DNA of 64,000 nt from Psychroserpens luteolus (GCF_021032705.1 NZ_JAHVXI010000001.1:434001-498000), one strand, 5' to 3'. Counted from the first letter of the stretch, positions 1 to 8,134 are shown. Notes: generated by a model not told the origin, from the sequence alone. Program-made: numbers and translations.

Positions 1-84
1 CTTTTTATATTTCTATATATTAGAATCATGACATACTTTAAATTAAAGAACAAACTCATGCAACGTGAGCTTGATAAGGAGTAG
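1..84 (+). CDS. Possible C-terminal tail of an upstream gene (partial at window edge)
   Basis: Frame 1 is open from the first base to a TAG at 82-84 and would encode about 27 residues ending in a basic, charged tail (..KNKLMQRELDKE). It could be the end of a gene that starts outside the window. It is too short to assign to a family, and an open frame of this length is common by chance in AT-rich DNA, so this is only a possibility. Confidence 0.25.
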   Translation, partial: LFIFLYIRIMTYFKLKNKLMQRELDKE

Positions 85-196
85 AATTAAAAACTATTTC
101 AAGAAAACAACTATCTATAAATCCTGGCTGTGACTAGGATTTTATATTTTTTTAGCCTCCTTAACAGTATTAAATATCAATAAATCAAATATTTAA

Positions 197-227
197 TTGC
201 ATCTATATAGAATATTTTCTATATTTG
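197..227 (+). promoter_or_regulatory. Bacteroidota-type promoter inside an inverted repeat
   Basis: TTG at 197-199 is followed after 20 bases by TATATTTG at 220-227, matching the flavobacterial TTG/TAnnTTTG pattern. The start of transcription would lie near 233, giving a leader of about 70 bases before the lipoprotein gene at 303. The -7 box overlaps the spacer of a 17-bp perfect inverted repeat. Confidence 0.55.
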
Positions 228-250
228 GTTATGTAGAAAATATTCTATAT
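205..250. repeat. 17-bp perfect inverted repeat over the promoter
   Basis: The arm at 205-221 (atatagaatattttcta) is repeated as its exact reverse complement at 234-250, with a 12-base spacer that carries most of the -7 box. Its place suggests an operator or a hairpin in the first bases of the transcript. It could also act as a weak terminator for an upstream gene, but no T-run follows. Confidence 0.6.
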
Positions 251-302
251 GGTTATTTAATCGATTAAAATCACTGAACACTAACTTAAATTCAATAGTA
301 CA

Positions 303-1811
303 ATGAAACATAATTTTAAAACGGCTGTCCTACTCTTTCTAGGGCTACTACTAGCTTGGTCTTGCGAGACAAACGATAACGCAAATGAACACGCCAATCA
401 ATACAAAGTACCAAGTATTGAAAAAGCCAGAACTTACTTCAATGAAAAAATAAACTTGTCTTCCTTAGAAACGACTGATTTATTTAGAAATGGCGATAGC
501 TCATTAGACACCGATTGGGACAAATCGAAATCTAAAACATATAAGGAGGAACCTCAAGAAACTCTGGATATTTTGTATACACCCATTTACTTACCCACTT
601 CTGGAAAAGCCAAAAGCTTCATTGGGTCTGTAGAAATTAATGGAGACATGCAATCAAAAATTTTCATCCTGTTTTATAAGCAGAGTACAAATGATACTGC
701 CTTTTCTGGCTTTATGCTCATCTATAACTTGGATGGTATAATTGAATATGCCTATGAATATGATGATGGCGAGCGCATCTCAGAAGGCCTACCTAATTTG
801 GCAAGTCAAACACTTAACAGAACCGATACTGGCGATTGCGAGAGCCCTTTTGATAGTCTTGGTTGTCTTCTCGATTGGGTTGGTGGTGACTGGTTTGGAC
901 TTGATGGTTTTATTGAGAATGACGTCGTCGAAATTATAGCTGTGGGAGATTCTAGCACTGGCGGTCCCATAAGCGATTCTAGCTTTGGAAATCCTGGTTT
1001 TAGTATTCCAGCTTTAGATGAAGGCATCGCAGGCACTAATGGTAGTATTGAAGAGCCTTGGTGGCTAGATAATACTGTAAGTGCCAACCCACTTTCTATC
1101 ATTATGGCTTTAGAATTAGAGCATGTGGCTTTGCCTGAAGCAGAATGGCTGCTCAATCAAGCCTCTCAAGAGCAATTAACATCCATTGCTAATTTTTTGA
1201 ATGCCAATCGTGCCAAGGATAAAAATAACGATAGTATTGAAGATAGTGGTTTAGATCCAAATCAAATGACTGAAATCTCACAGGAGGCTTTAGATTTTGC
1301 AATGAGCATGATTAATTATTTGATGAATAATCCTAATGTAACGTTAGAATACGATCTATCGAATCAAATAAATAACTATCCCAATTTTGACACATTTGAT
1401 GAAGTAGAAGATTTTTTTGAAAATTCAAATAATTCATCATCTCATACTGTTTCAGTAGAAAGAGATAATTTTACTTTCAACTTTTTAATGCCACTATTTA
1501 GTTATGCTATAGAAATGGATGTTGATAAAGAAATTCCTGATGGAAATTCTTGCGATTGCATAGAGATTCTTGACGTAAAAACTTATATTAGTGGAAATGA
1601 AACAATAACATCTTATACAGAAATTGGAGAATATTGGACAGACATTTCCAGTGAACAAAACACAATTAAAGTAAGTATAAAAGGAAAAATAACAACTGGT
1701 TTAAATATAGATGGATTCCCTTGGAAAAGATCTAAAGTTTATACCTTTTATGTTGTATATAATCACTCAACTGGAAATATAATCACATATGGCTATGATT
1801 TGCAAAACTAA
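303..1811 (+). CDS. Hypothetical lipoprotein, 502 aa
   Basis: The product begins with a lipoprotein signal whose lipobox ends LAWSC (Cys about residue 21), so it is probably anchored in the inner or outer membrane facing the periplasm or the surface. The mature part is acidic and Asn/Asp-rich, with a Gly/Ser-rich stretch around residues 190-240 and a pair of cysteines in CDC near residue 418. No family was recognised. It has its own promoter at 197-227 and its last 23 bases overlap the next gene, which is also predicted to be exported, so the two are probably translated together. Function unknown. Confidence 0.8.
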   Translation: MKHNFKTAVLLFLGLLLAWSCETNDNANEHANQYKVPSIEKARTYFNEKINLSSLETTDLFRNGDSSLDTDWDKSKSKTYKEEPQETLDILYTPIYLPTSGKAKSFIGSVEINGDMQSKIFILFYKQSTNDTAFSGFMLIYNLDGIIEYAYEYDDGERISEGLPNLASQTLNRTDTGDCESPFDSLGCLLDWVGGDWFGLDGFIENDVVEIIAVGDSSTGGPISDSSFGNPGFSIPALDEGIAGTNGSIEEPWWLDNTVSANPLSIIMALELEHVALPEAEWLLNQASQEQLTSIANFLNANRAKDKNNDSIEDSGLDPNQMTEISQEALDFAMSMINYLMNNPNVTLEYDLSNQINNYPNFDTFDEVEDFFENSNNSSSHTVSVERDNFTFNFLMPLFSYAIEMDVDKEIPDGNSCDCIEILDVKTYISGNETITSYTEIGEYWTDISSEQNTIKVSIKGKITTGLNIDGFPWKRSKVYTFYVVYNHSTGNIITYGYDLQN

Positions 1812-2277
1812 AAACTTTATAAGATTATACTCTTGTATTTTTCTTATGCTATCAGTTTCTTTAAATAAAGTTTCAGCCCAAAATGAAACTCATATTAAAT
1901 TGAATGATAGTCTAATAAAAACTTATGTAAATATTAATGACACCCAATATAATGTGATTAAGAAAAAAGCAGGTGTCATGAAAGAACTTCACTTAGCCAT
2001 CAAGGATTCGGTTCAACCAAGTGCTTTGAATAGGAGATTAAGATTGTTTTTTGAAAATAAATACAATGAAAAGCAACTGATTATCACCTTAAAATTGGAA
2101 CGGCATATGAAGGGTACTAATTCTACTTTTGAGTTAGATTACAGTATAGATACCGATAAATCTCTTAGTTTTGATTCGGTTGAAGACTATATAGTTTACC
2201 AAAAAAAGATTGACAGCTTTTTATTTAAAAATCTTAAAGTGAAAGACACAATCATAAAAAAGAAAAACAAAGAATAA
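1789..2277 (+). CDS. Hypothetical exported protein, 162 aa
   Basis: The start ATG lies 23 bases inside the preceding lipoprotein gene; a second in-frame ATG at 1795 is an equally good start. Residues 1-30 form a signal peptide ending VSAQ. The rest is Lys-rich and low in hydrophobics, ending in a KKKNKE tail, with no recognised domain. The overlap and the terminator that follows at 2300-2336 make this the last gene of a two-gene unit. Function unknown. Confidence 0.7.
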   Translation: MAMICKTKNFIRLYSCIFLMLSVSLNKVSAQNETHIKLNDSLIKTYVNINDTQYNVIKKKAGVMKELHLAIKDSVQPSALNRRLRLFFENKYNEKQLIITLKLERHMKGTNSTFELDYSIDTDKSLSFDSVEDYIVYQKKIDSFLFKNLKVKDTIIKKKNKE

Positions 2278-2299
2278 TTTGAACCTATTTTGAATAAAC

Positions 2300-2336
2300 A
2301 AAAACCCCTTTCCACATAAGTGAAAAGGGGTTTTTT
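2300..2336. terminator. Bidirectional terminator between converging genes
   Basis: A stem with arms aaaacccctttcca and tgaaaaggggtttt (one mismatch) and a six-base loop, flanked by A- and T-runs on both sides. It lies between the plus-strand gene ending at 2277 and the minus-strand rng gene ending at 2342, and suits both. Confidence 0.85.
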
Positions 2337-2341
2337 AGATA

Positions 2342-3895
2342 TTATTTGATTTCCTTACCATTTTTGTCATAAAAATGATATTCAAGATATGTGTAAGCAT
2401 CTCTAGGTAAAACTTTTACCCATTTTTTGTGTTCTAAAAACCATTTAGAACGTACCGATGGAAACCCTTTGGTTAAAAAGGCTGCTATAAATGGATGCGC
2501 ATTAAGCGTAATCTTTTTATAGTCTTTTTTGAAAAGCCTTTCGAGATCTTGAGTAATCTTTTGAATCACAACTATTGGTGCTTCAATTTCTCCTCCTACT
2601 GCTCCGTTAGGGTTTTCTTCTTTTGTTTTAATATTGCGTTCTGGGCGAACACGTTGTCTGGTAATTTGTATCAAACCAAACTTACTAGGTGGCAAAATCT
2701 TATGTTTTGCCTTATCATCTTTCATTTCGTCACGAAGATGATTGTACAATTTTTTTCGATTCTCTGCTCTTCCCATATCAATAAAATCGACAACGATAAT
2801 TCCTCCCATATCACGTAAACGTAACTGACGAGCAATTTCTGAAGCAGAAATTAAATTGACTTCCAGAGCAGTGTCTTCTTGATTTTTTTCTTTGTTAGAT
2901 CTGTTTCCGCTATTCACATCTATCACATGCATCGCTTCGGTATGTTCTATTACCAAATAAGCGCCTTTTGCCATAGACACTGTGCGACCGAAAGAGGTTT
3001 TAATTTGACGTTCTATACCATACTTTTCATAAAGTGGCACGCCATTTTTATACATCTTTACTATAGATTCTTTAGCAGGTGCAATCTCTTGCACGTAATC
3101 TTTAATCTGTCCATAAAGCACTTCGTCATCTACTGTAATACTCGAGAATGAATCATCAAAAATATCTCTTAAAATAGAAGAGGCTTTGTTCATTTCACTC
3201 AAGACTTTACTAGGATGATGAGCTTTATTTAATTTTTTACACATTGCTGTCCATCTATTCAGCAAGTTCTGTAAATCTTTGTCGAGTTCGGCAACTTTCT
3301 TGCCTTCTGCAACTGTACGAATGATAACACCAAATCCTTTAGGCGTAATACTCTTGACCAATCGCTTTAAGCGATCTTTCTCTTCTTTCGATTCAATTTT
3401 TTGTGAAATCGAAATACGATCAGAAAATGGTACTAAGACAATATAACGACCAGCAATAGACAACTCGCTACTAATGCGAGGGCCTTTGGTTGAAATTGGT
3501 TCTTTTACAATTTGTACTAATAGAGATTGATTTGATTTTAAAACATTGGCAATACTGCCGTTTTTATCAATATCTTTCTCAAACTGAAAATTTTTCAGTA
3601 AAAAATCGGTATGTCTACCTGTGCTTACACGTTTAACGAATTTTAAAAGAGAAGGTAATTTTGGTCCTAAATCATGATAATGCAAAAACGCATCCTTTTC
3701 ATAACCTACATTTACAAATGCAGCGTTTAGACCAGGAACAGCTTTTCGTATTTTGGCAATAAATATATCACCAACCGAGAAGTTGTTATCATCTTCATCT
3801 TTGTGTAACTCGATAAGTTTTCCATCTTTTAATAAGGCAAAATCAACAATATCAGAACTCGATCTTATAATCAATTCTTTTTCCATGTTGTTCAT
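2342..3895 (-). CDS. rng: Ribonuclease G/E family endoribonuclease, 517 aa
   Basis: This enzyme cuts single-stranded RNA in rRNA maturation and mRNA decay. An S1 RNA-binding domain covers about residues 40-120 (VGDIFIAKIRKAVPGLNAAFV), followed by the RNase E/G catalytic core with the metal-binding aspartates in HVIDVNSG (D326) and VVDFIDMG (D370). At 517 residues it has the RNase G size and lacks the long scaffold tail of enterobacterial RNase E. MNNM gives two possible starts; the first is used. It lies downstream of hup and the 29-residue gene in the same direction, but a long hairpin at 4035-4076 separates them, and its leader has two further inverted repeats. Confidence 0.95.
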   Translation of the reverse strand: MNNMEKELIIRSSSDIVDFALLKDGKLIELHKDEDDNNFSVGDIFIAKIRKAVPGLNAAFVNVGYEKDAFLHYHDLGPKLPSLLKFVKRVSTGRHTDFLLKNFQFEKDIDKNGSIANVLKSNQSLLVQIVKEPISTKGPRISSELSIAGRYIVLVPFSDRISISQKIESKEEKDRLKRLVKSITPKGFGVIIRTVAEGKKVAELDKDLQNLLNRWTAMCKKLNKAHHPSKVLSEMNKASSILRDIFDDSFSSITVDDEVLYGQIKDYVQEIAPAKESIVKMYKNGVPLYEKYGIERQIKTSFGRTVSMAKGAYLVIEHTEAMHVIDVNSGNRSNKEKNQEDTALEVNLISASEIARQLRLRDMGGIIVVDFIDMGRAENRKKLYNHLRDEMKDDKAKHKILPPSKFGLIQITRQRVRPERNIKTKEENPNGAVGGEIEAPIVVIQKITQDLERLFKKDYKKITLNAHPFIAAFLTKGFPSVRSKWFLEHKKWVKVLPRDAYTYLEYHFYDKNGKEIK

Positions 3896-3900
3896 TTTAA

Positions 3901-3930
3901 TCCATCCCGATTCATTTCGAGACAGATGGA
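3901..3930 (-). repeat. Leader hairpin just before rng
   Basis: TCCATC at 3901-3906 pairs with GATGGA at 3925-3930, closing a possible hairpin that starts only five bases upstream of the rng ATG. Such structure could control translation of the nuclease, but the stem is short. Confidence 0.35.
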
Positions 3931-3975
3931 TGTTATTTTATTTTGACACAGGATATTTAATCCAGTAAATTCATG

Positions 3976-3998
3976 TATTACGATGGTAAATCGTAATA
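3976..3998. repeat. 9-bp inverted repeat in the rng leader
   Basis: tattacgat at 3976-3984 and atcgtaata at 3990-3998 are perfect complements around a five-base spacer. It lies about 80 bases upstream of rng and could be an operator or an RNA hairpin in the leader. Confidence 0.45.
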
Positions 3999-4034
3999 AA
4001 ACTCATAAATTTTATATCAAAGAACGTTGTTTTT

Positions 4035-4076
4035 TAAATTAAGAAAAGTAGTTAAAAAACTACTTTTCTTAATTTA
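4035..4076 (-). terminator. Perfect 19-bp hairpin ending the hup unit
   Basis: Bases 4035-4053 are the exact reverse complement of 4058-4076 with an AAAA loop. The structure begins at the stop codon of the 29-residue gene (4074-4076). No clean T-run follows on the minus strand, so it may be an RNA-protecting or processing hairpin as much as a terminator. Confidence 0.6.
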
Positions 4077-4163
4077 TTTCTTTTTGTGACGATTAGCGCG
4101 TCTACGTTTTTTACGCTTATGCGTCGCTACCTTGTGTCTTTTTCTTTTTTTACCACTTGGCAT
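4074..4163 (-). CDS. 29-residue, very basic conserved protein; possible small ribosomal protein
   Basis: ATG at 4161-4163 opens a 29-codon frame ending TAA. The product starts MPSGKKRKRHKVATHKRKKR and is nearly all Lys, Arg and His, with no acidic residues. Its composition resembles very small ribosomal proteins that fill rRNA cavities (the THX class, or the extra small protein described on Flavobacterium ribosomes); which of these, if any, I cannot prove here. Similar short proteins are, to my memory, common in Flavobacteria beside hup and rng. It follows hup by 38 bases and precedes the 19-bp hairpin. It falls below usual length cut-offs and would be missed by many gene callers. Confidence 0.75.
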   Translation of the reverse strand: MPSGKKRKRHKVATHKRKKRRRANRHKKK

Positions 4164-4201
4164 AAATAAGTCTTTTTTAAATTAATATTTGTTTTAATGT
4201 T

Positions 4202-4492
4202 TTAGTTTACTTCAACGTTAGTCTTAACACCTTCAACAAATACTTTAGCAGGTTTAAATGCAGGTATGTTGTGAGCAGGTATTTTAATTGTTGTGTTTTT
4301 TGAAATGTTACGTCCAGTTTTTTCTGCTCTAGTTTTTACGATAAAACTTCCAAAACCTCTTAGGTATACGTTATCTCCTCCTTCTAAAGATGATTTAACT
4401 TCTTCCATGAATGTTTCTACTGTTGCTTGTACATCTCCTTTTTCAATTCCTAGTTTGTCAGAAATTTTCGCTACTATATCAGCTTTTGTCAT
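4202..4492 (-). CDS. hup: HU-family DNA-binding protein, 96 aa
   Basis: A histone-like protein that binds and bends DNA as a dimer. The sequence shows the standard fold: helical start MTKADIVAKISDKLG, then GDNVYLRGFGSF, and the DNA-clasping arm with TGRNISKNTTIKIPAHNIPAFKP. Length is typical (about 90-100 residues). A TTG-N21-TATATTTG promoter lies just upstream on the minus strand and is divergent from the mutY promoter. The 29-residue gene follows, probably on the same transcript. Confidence 0.95.
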   Translation of the reverse strand: MTKADIVAKISDKLGIEKGDVQATVETFMEEVKSSLEGGDNVYLRGFGSFIVKTRAEKTGRNISKNTTIKIPAHNIPAFKPAKVFVEGVKTNVEVN

Positions 4493-4533
4493 TGTTATTA
4501 ATTTTTAGGGTTATCTATTAATTATAAGGGATG

Positions 4534-4565
4534 CAAATATAGGTAATTTAATTTCAATATTTCAA
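4534..4565 (-). promoter_or_regulatory. Promoter of hup
   Basis: Read on the minus strand, TTG (4563-4565) is followed after 21 bases by TATATTTG (4541-4534), an exact match to the Bacteroidota -7 box, about 40 bases before the hup start. Confidence 0.6.
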
Positions 4566-4599
4566 GCGTAATTAATTAAAATTTAACCTTGTAAAGATT

Positions 4600-4607
4600 T
4601 ATTTTTG
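4600..4607 (+). promoter_or_regulatory. -7 box of mutY
   Basis: TATTTTTG fits TAnnTTTG and lies 19 bases before the mutY start, implying a very short leader. No TTG sits at the right distance upstream, so this is only a half-match. Confidence 0.4.
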
Positions 4608-4626
4608 TAAAAATTAAGTCATTTAA

Positions 4627-5667
4627 ATGAATTTTACCGAAATTTTAACACATTGGTACTCAGTCAATAAGAGAAGTCTACCATGGAGAACAACTAAAAA
4701 TCCGTATCACATTTGGTTGTCTGAAATCATCATGCAACAAACACAGATTACTCAAGGATTACCGTATTATGAAGCTTTTGTTAACCATTTTCCTTCTGTT
4801 TTTGACCTTGCAAATGCCGATGAACAGGACGTTTTAAAGCTTTGGCAAGGCTTAGGCTATTATTCTAGAGCTAGAAATTTACACGCCTCTGCAAAATATA
4901 TTGCCAATACACTAGATGGAAAATTTCCAAATACTTATACTGAAATAGTAAAACTTAAAGGTGTTGGCGATTATACAGCTAGTGCCATCGCTTCAATCTG
5001 TTTTAATGAACCTCACGCGGTTGTTGATGGTAATGTATATAGAGTATTGTCACGGTATTTTGGTATTGATACACCAATCAACTCGACAAAAGGTATCAAA
5101 GAATTTAAAAAACTAGCGACGAACTTAATTGACAGTAAACATCCTGGAGATTATAACCAAGCTGTTATGGAGTTTGGCGCTACGCAGTGCAAACCTAAAA
5201 GTCCATACTGTATTGTTTGTCCGCTCAACACTAGTTGTATTGCACTTCAAAAAGGAAAAGTGGATGAGCTTCCTGTTAAACTTAAGAAAACAAAAGTGAC
5301 AAAAAAGCACTTCAACTTTTTGGTCATTATATCTGAAGACAACAACATCATTTTTGAAAAAAGAACGTCTAAAGGTATTTGGCAAAATTTATATCAATTC
5401 CCTCTTATTGAAACCAAAAGTGCATTAACTTGCGAAGTATTTGAAAGTAATCCAGATATTAAATCTCTTTTTAACGGTTCGAAGTTTACCTACAGTCTCT
5501 ACAATACTAATGAGCTCGTTCATAAATTATCACATCAGCATTTATATACTAAATTCTGGATTATTGAAGTGAAGACCCTTCCCAAAAAAGGCATATCAGT
5601 TTCAGAATTAAAAACCTATCCCACTTCAATATTAATTAGCAATTTTATAGACAAGTTCGATTTCTGA
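4627..5667 (+). CDS. mutY: A/G-specific adenine glycosylase MutY, 346 aa
   Basis: MutY removes adenine mispaired with 8-oxoguanine in base excision repair. Visible features are the catalytic Glu in SEIIMQQTQ (E33), the helix-hairpin-helix LKGVGDYTASAIAS (about 110-123), the catalytic Asp in VVDGNVYRV (D134), and four iron-sulfur cysteines spaced C-x6-C-x2-C-x5-C (C188, C195, C198, C204). A NUDIX-like C-terminal domain that recognises 8-oxoG covers about 225-346. Length is normal. It heads the mutY, ssb, gldE, gldD block, an order known from other Flavobacteria. Confidence 0.97.
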   Translation: MNFTEILTHWYSVNKRSLPWRTTKNPYHIWLSEIIMQQTQITQGLPYYEAFVNHFPSVFDLANADEQDVLKLWQGLGYYSRARNLHASAKYIANTLDGKFPNTYTEIVKLKGVGDYTASAIASICFNEPHAVVDGNVYRVLSRYFGIDTPINSTKGIKEFKKLATNLIDSKHPGDYNQAVMEFGATQCKPKSPYCIVCPLNTSCIALQKGKVDELPVKLKKTKVTKKHFNFLVIISEDNNIIFEKRTSKGIWQNLYQFPLIETKSALTCEVFESNPDIKSLFNGSKFTYSLYNTNELVHKLSHQHLYTKFWIIEVKTLPKKGISVSELKTYPTSILISNFIDKFDF

Positions 5668-5721
5668 TTTTAGAGAACTCATAAATTTTTCATACTTTTA
5701 ATAATCAGACTTTAAAATGAT

Positions 5722-5729
5722 TAATTTTG
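5722..5729 (+). promoter_or_regulatory. -7 box of ssb
   Basis: TAATTTTG matches TAnnTTTG and lies 22 bases before the ssb start. No convincing -33 element was found. Confidence 0.45.
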
Positions 5730-5750
5730 TAGTCTTAAACAATAGAAATT

Positions 5751-6203
5751 ATGTCAGGAACATTAAATAAAGTGATGCTTATTGGGCATTTGGGTGATGA
5801 AGTAAAGATGCATTATTTTGATGGTGGTAATTGCGTTGGTCGTTTTCCATTAGCAACAAACGAAACCTACACGAATAAACAAACTAACGAACGTGTTACA
5901 AACACCGAATGGCATAACATTGTGGTGCGTAACAAAGCCGCTGAGATTTGTGAAAAATACCTCTCAAAAGGCGACAAAGTCTATATTGAAGGGCGTTTAA
6001 AAACCAGGAAATGGCAAGATGACAAAGGTGCAGATCGTTATTCGACCGAAATTCAATGTACCGATTTCACGTTCCTATCAACTAAGAATGATAACCAAGG
6101 TGGTGTAGCTCCAGCTTCTAACCCTCAGCAAGCTACTCAACAACCATCTAATACATCTGTTTCCGAACCTATAACTGAAGATAATGATGATCTTCCGTTT
6201 TAA
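5751..6203 (+). CDS. ssb: Single-stranded DNA-binding protein, 150 aa
   Basis: SSB coats single-stranded DNA in replication, repair and recombination. The OB-fold covers about residues 1-108 (MSGTLNKVMLIGHLG, TEWHNIVV, GDKVYIEGRLKTRKWQD), then a Gln/Ser/Pro/Asn-rich linker and the acidic tip EDNDDLPF, which recruits partner proteins. Length is near the low end for SSB. It is followed 25 bases later by gldE, so transcription into the gliding genes is likely. Confidence 0.97.
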   Translation: MSGTLNKVMLIGHLGDEVKMHYFDGGNCVGRFPLATNETYTNKQTNERVTNTEWHNIVVRNKAAEICEKYLSKGDKVYIEGRLKTRKWQDDKGADRYSTEIQCTDFTFLSTKNDNQGGVAPASNPQQATQQPSNTSVSEPITEDNDDLPF

Positions 6204-6228
6204 ATAAATTAAACTTAAATTATTTACT

Positions 6229-7536
6229 TTGGATCCTGAACCCTCGAGTTTAATCATAGCCATACTTACAGTAAACGTATCGCTCGTTTCTGGGCTCATA
6301 CTGCTTTTTATTTTACTACTGTGTTCTGCATTGATTTCGGGTGCTGAAGTAGCCTTTTTTTCGCTAACTAAGTCTGATATAGATACAGGCTTAGAAGAAA
6401 ATCCTAGAAAGTTTACTATTATTTCAAAATTATTAGAGCGACCTAAAAAACTTTTAGCGACAATCCTAGTCGCCAATAACTTTATCAATATTGGCATCGT
6501 CATTCTCTTTGCCTATTTAGGTGAAACCTTGTTTAAAGATATAGAGATCACTTGGGTTCGATTTCTATTGGAAGTCGTCGTTATCACCTTTTTGATATTA
6601 TTATTTGGAGAAATTGTCCCTAAAATTTATGCGAGCAGAAATCGTGTTAAGTTTTCGACGTTTATGGCAATTCCGTTAAAAATTTTGGATGTTATTTTTT
6701 CTCCTATCAGTTTGCCAATGCGCCATTTAACTTTATCCATTCATAAAAAACTAGGAAAACAAAAATCAAATCTAAGTGTTGATCAATTATCTCAAGCGTT
6801 AGAATTAACATCTGAGGGTGACACAACCGATGAGGAACAAAAAATATTAGAAGGTATAGTATCCTTTGGAAATACGGATACTAAGCAAGTCATGCGACCT
6901 AGAATGGACATTTTTGCTCTTAACGAAGACTTGAAGTATGATGAAATCATTCCAGAAGTCATCAAAAATGGCTATTCTAGAATTCCAGTATACAAAGACA
7001 GTATAGACAATGTTACAGGTGTTTTATACATCAAAGATCTATTACCTCATATTGAACGCAAACAATTTGATTGGACGACCTTACTTCGCGAGCCATTCTT
7101 TGTTCCTGAAAACAAAAAACTTGATGACTTAATGGTTGAGTTTCAAGAGAAGAAAGTCCATCTAGCAGTAGTAGTAGATGAGTATGGTGGCACCTCAGGC
7201 GTAGTGTCTTTAGAGGACGTTATCGAAGAAATTGTAGGAGATATAAGTGATGAATTTGACGATGATGATGTCATCTATACAAAAATTGATGACCAAAATT
7301 ACTCGTTTGAAGGAAAGACCACTTTAAAAGATTTTTATCGAATAGTCAAGGTTGAAGACGAGGCCGACTTTGAAGAGAACAAGGGTGAGGCTGAAACTAT
7401 TGCAGGGTTTGTTTTAGAGATTTCAGGGATTTTTCCAAGACGTCAAAGTAAAATAAATTTCAAAAATTACGTTTTTACTATTGAAGCTATTGATAAAAAA
7501 CGAATCAAACAAATCAAGTTTACTATCTTAGACTAA
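6229..7536 (+). CDS. gldE: Gliding motility-associated membrane protein GldE (CNNM/CBS, CorC-like), 435 aa
   Basis: The product has an N-terminal CNNM (DUF21) domain with about three or four membrane spans in residues 15-200, a CBS-domain pair at about 215-335 (MRPRMDIFAL, YSRIPVYKDSIDNVTGVLYIKDL, HLAVVVDEYGGTSGVVSLEDV) and a CorC/HlyC C-terminal domain. This architecture is shared with magnesium and cobalt efflux proteins. The position between ssb and gldD marks it as GldE, which in Flavobacterium supports GldD and gliding. The start is TTG at 6229 (TTG GAT CCT GAA); there is no ATG before the first membrane span. Confidence 0.92.
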   Translation: MDPEPSSLIIAILTVNVSLVSGLILLFILLLCSALISGAEVAFFSLTKSDIDTGLEENPRKFTIISKLLERPKKLLATILVANNFINIGIVILFAYLGETLFKDIEITWVRFLLEVVVITFLILLFGEIVPKIYASRNRVKFSTFMAIPLKILDVIFSPISLPMRHLTLSIHKKLGKQKSNLSVDQLSQALELTSEGDTTDEEQKILEGIVSFGNTDTKQVMRPRMDIFALNEDLKYDEIIPEVIKNGYSRIPVYKDSIDNVTGVLYIKDLLPHIERKQFDWTTLLREPFFVPENKKLDDLMVEFQEKKVHLAVVVDEYGGTSGVVSLEDVIEEIVGDISDEFDDDDVIYTKIDDQNYSFEGKTTLKDFYRIVKVEDEADFEENKGEAETIAGFVLEISGIFPRRQSKINFKNYVFTIEAIDKKRIKQIKFTILD

Positions 7537-7552
7537 ACTTGTATATTATCTT

Positions 7553-8134
7553 ATGATTATTAAAAAACTATGTATTCTATTACTAGCTGCAGTTTGTTTT
7601 TCTTGCGGAAATGATCCGCTACCAAAACCTAAAGCCATGTTAAGACTGGACTATAAAAAACCAGAGTATTCAAAAGTGGACGTGCGTTTACCTTTCACCT
7701 TTGAAAAGAATATCAACGCCGACAAAATTTCTAATATCAAGTTAGACGGTATTAATAACTCTTATGGTTTAGATATTAACTATCCATCTATGAAAGGCAC
7801 TATCTATCTTACCTACAAAAAGGTTAACGCTACTAATCTGGATACGTTACTAAGAGATGCACAAACGCTAACACAGAAGCACACTATAAAAGCCGATGAA
7901 ATAGAAAGTATTATTTATGAAAACCCAGAGCAAAGCGTATTTGGGATGTTTTATGAAGTTGGAGGAAATGCTGCTTCGCAATCTCAATTTTATGTCACAG
8001 ATAGTATTAATCACTTTTTGAGTGGTTCTTTGTATTTTTATACGAAGCCTAATTACGATTCTATTTATCCTGCTGCTGTATATTTAAAAAATGACATTAA
8101 ACGCATTATGGAATCCATAGAATGGAAGGAATAA
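7553..8134 (+). CDS. gldD: Gliding motility lipoprotein GldD, 193 aa
   Basis: A lipoprotein signal ends with AAVCFSCG (acylated Cys about residue 18). The mature domain contains LPFTFEKN and IYLTYKKVN stretches typical of GldD, a lipoprotein needed for gliding in Flavobacterium and for function of the type IX secretion/gliding machinery. It lies 16 bases after gldE, so the two form one unit that ends at the terminator 8133-8169. Confidence 0.92.
   Translation: MIIKKLCILLLAAVCFSCGNDPLPKPKAMLRLDYKKPEYSKVDVRLPFTFEKNINADKISNIKLDGINNSYGLDINYPSMKGTIYLTYKKVNATNLDTLLRDAQTLTQKHTIKADEIESIIYENPEQSVFGMFYEVGGNAASQSQFYVTDSINHFLSGSLYFYTKPNYDSIYPAAVYLKNDIKRIMESIEWKE

Noticed and set aside
806-1156. 116-codon frame on the minus strand within the first lipoprotein gene
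   Set aside because: It lies wholly inside a well-formed gene with a lipoprotein signal and has no recognisable features; it is a shadow frame.
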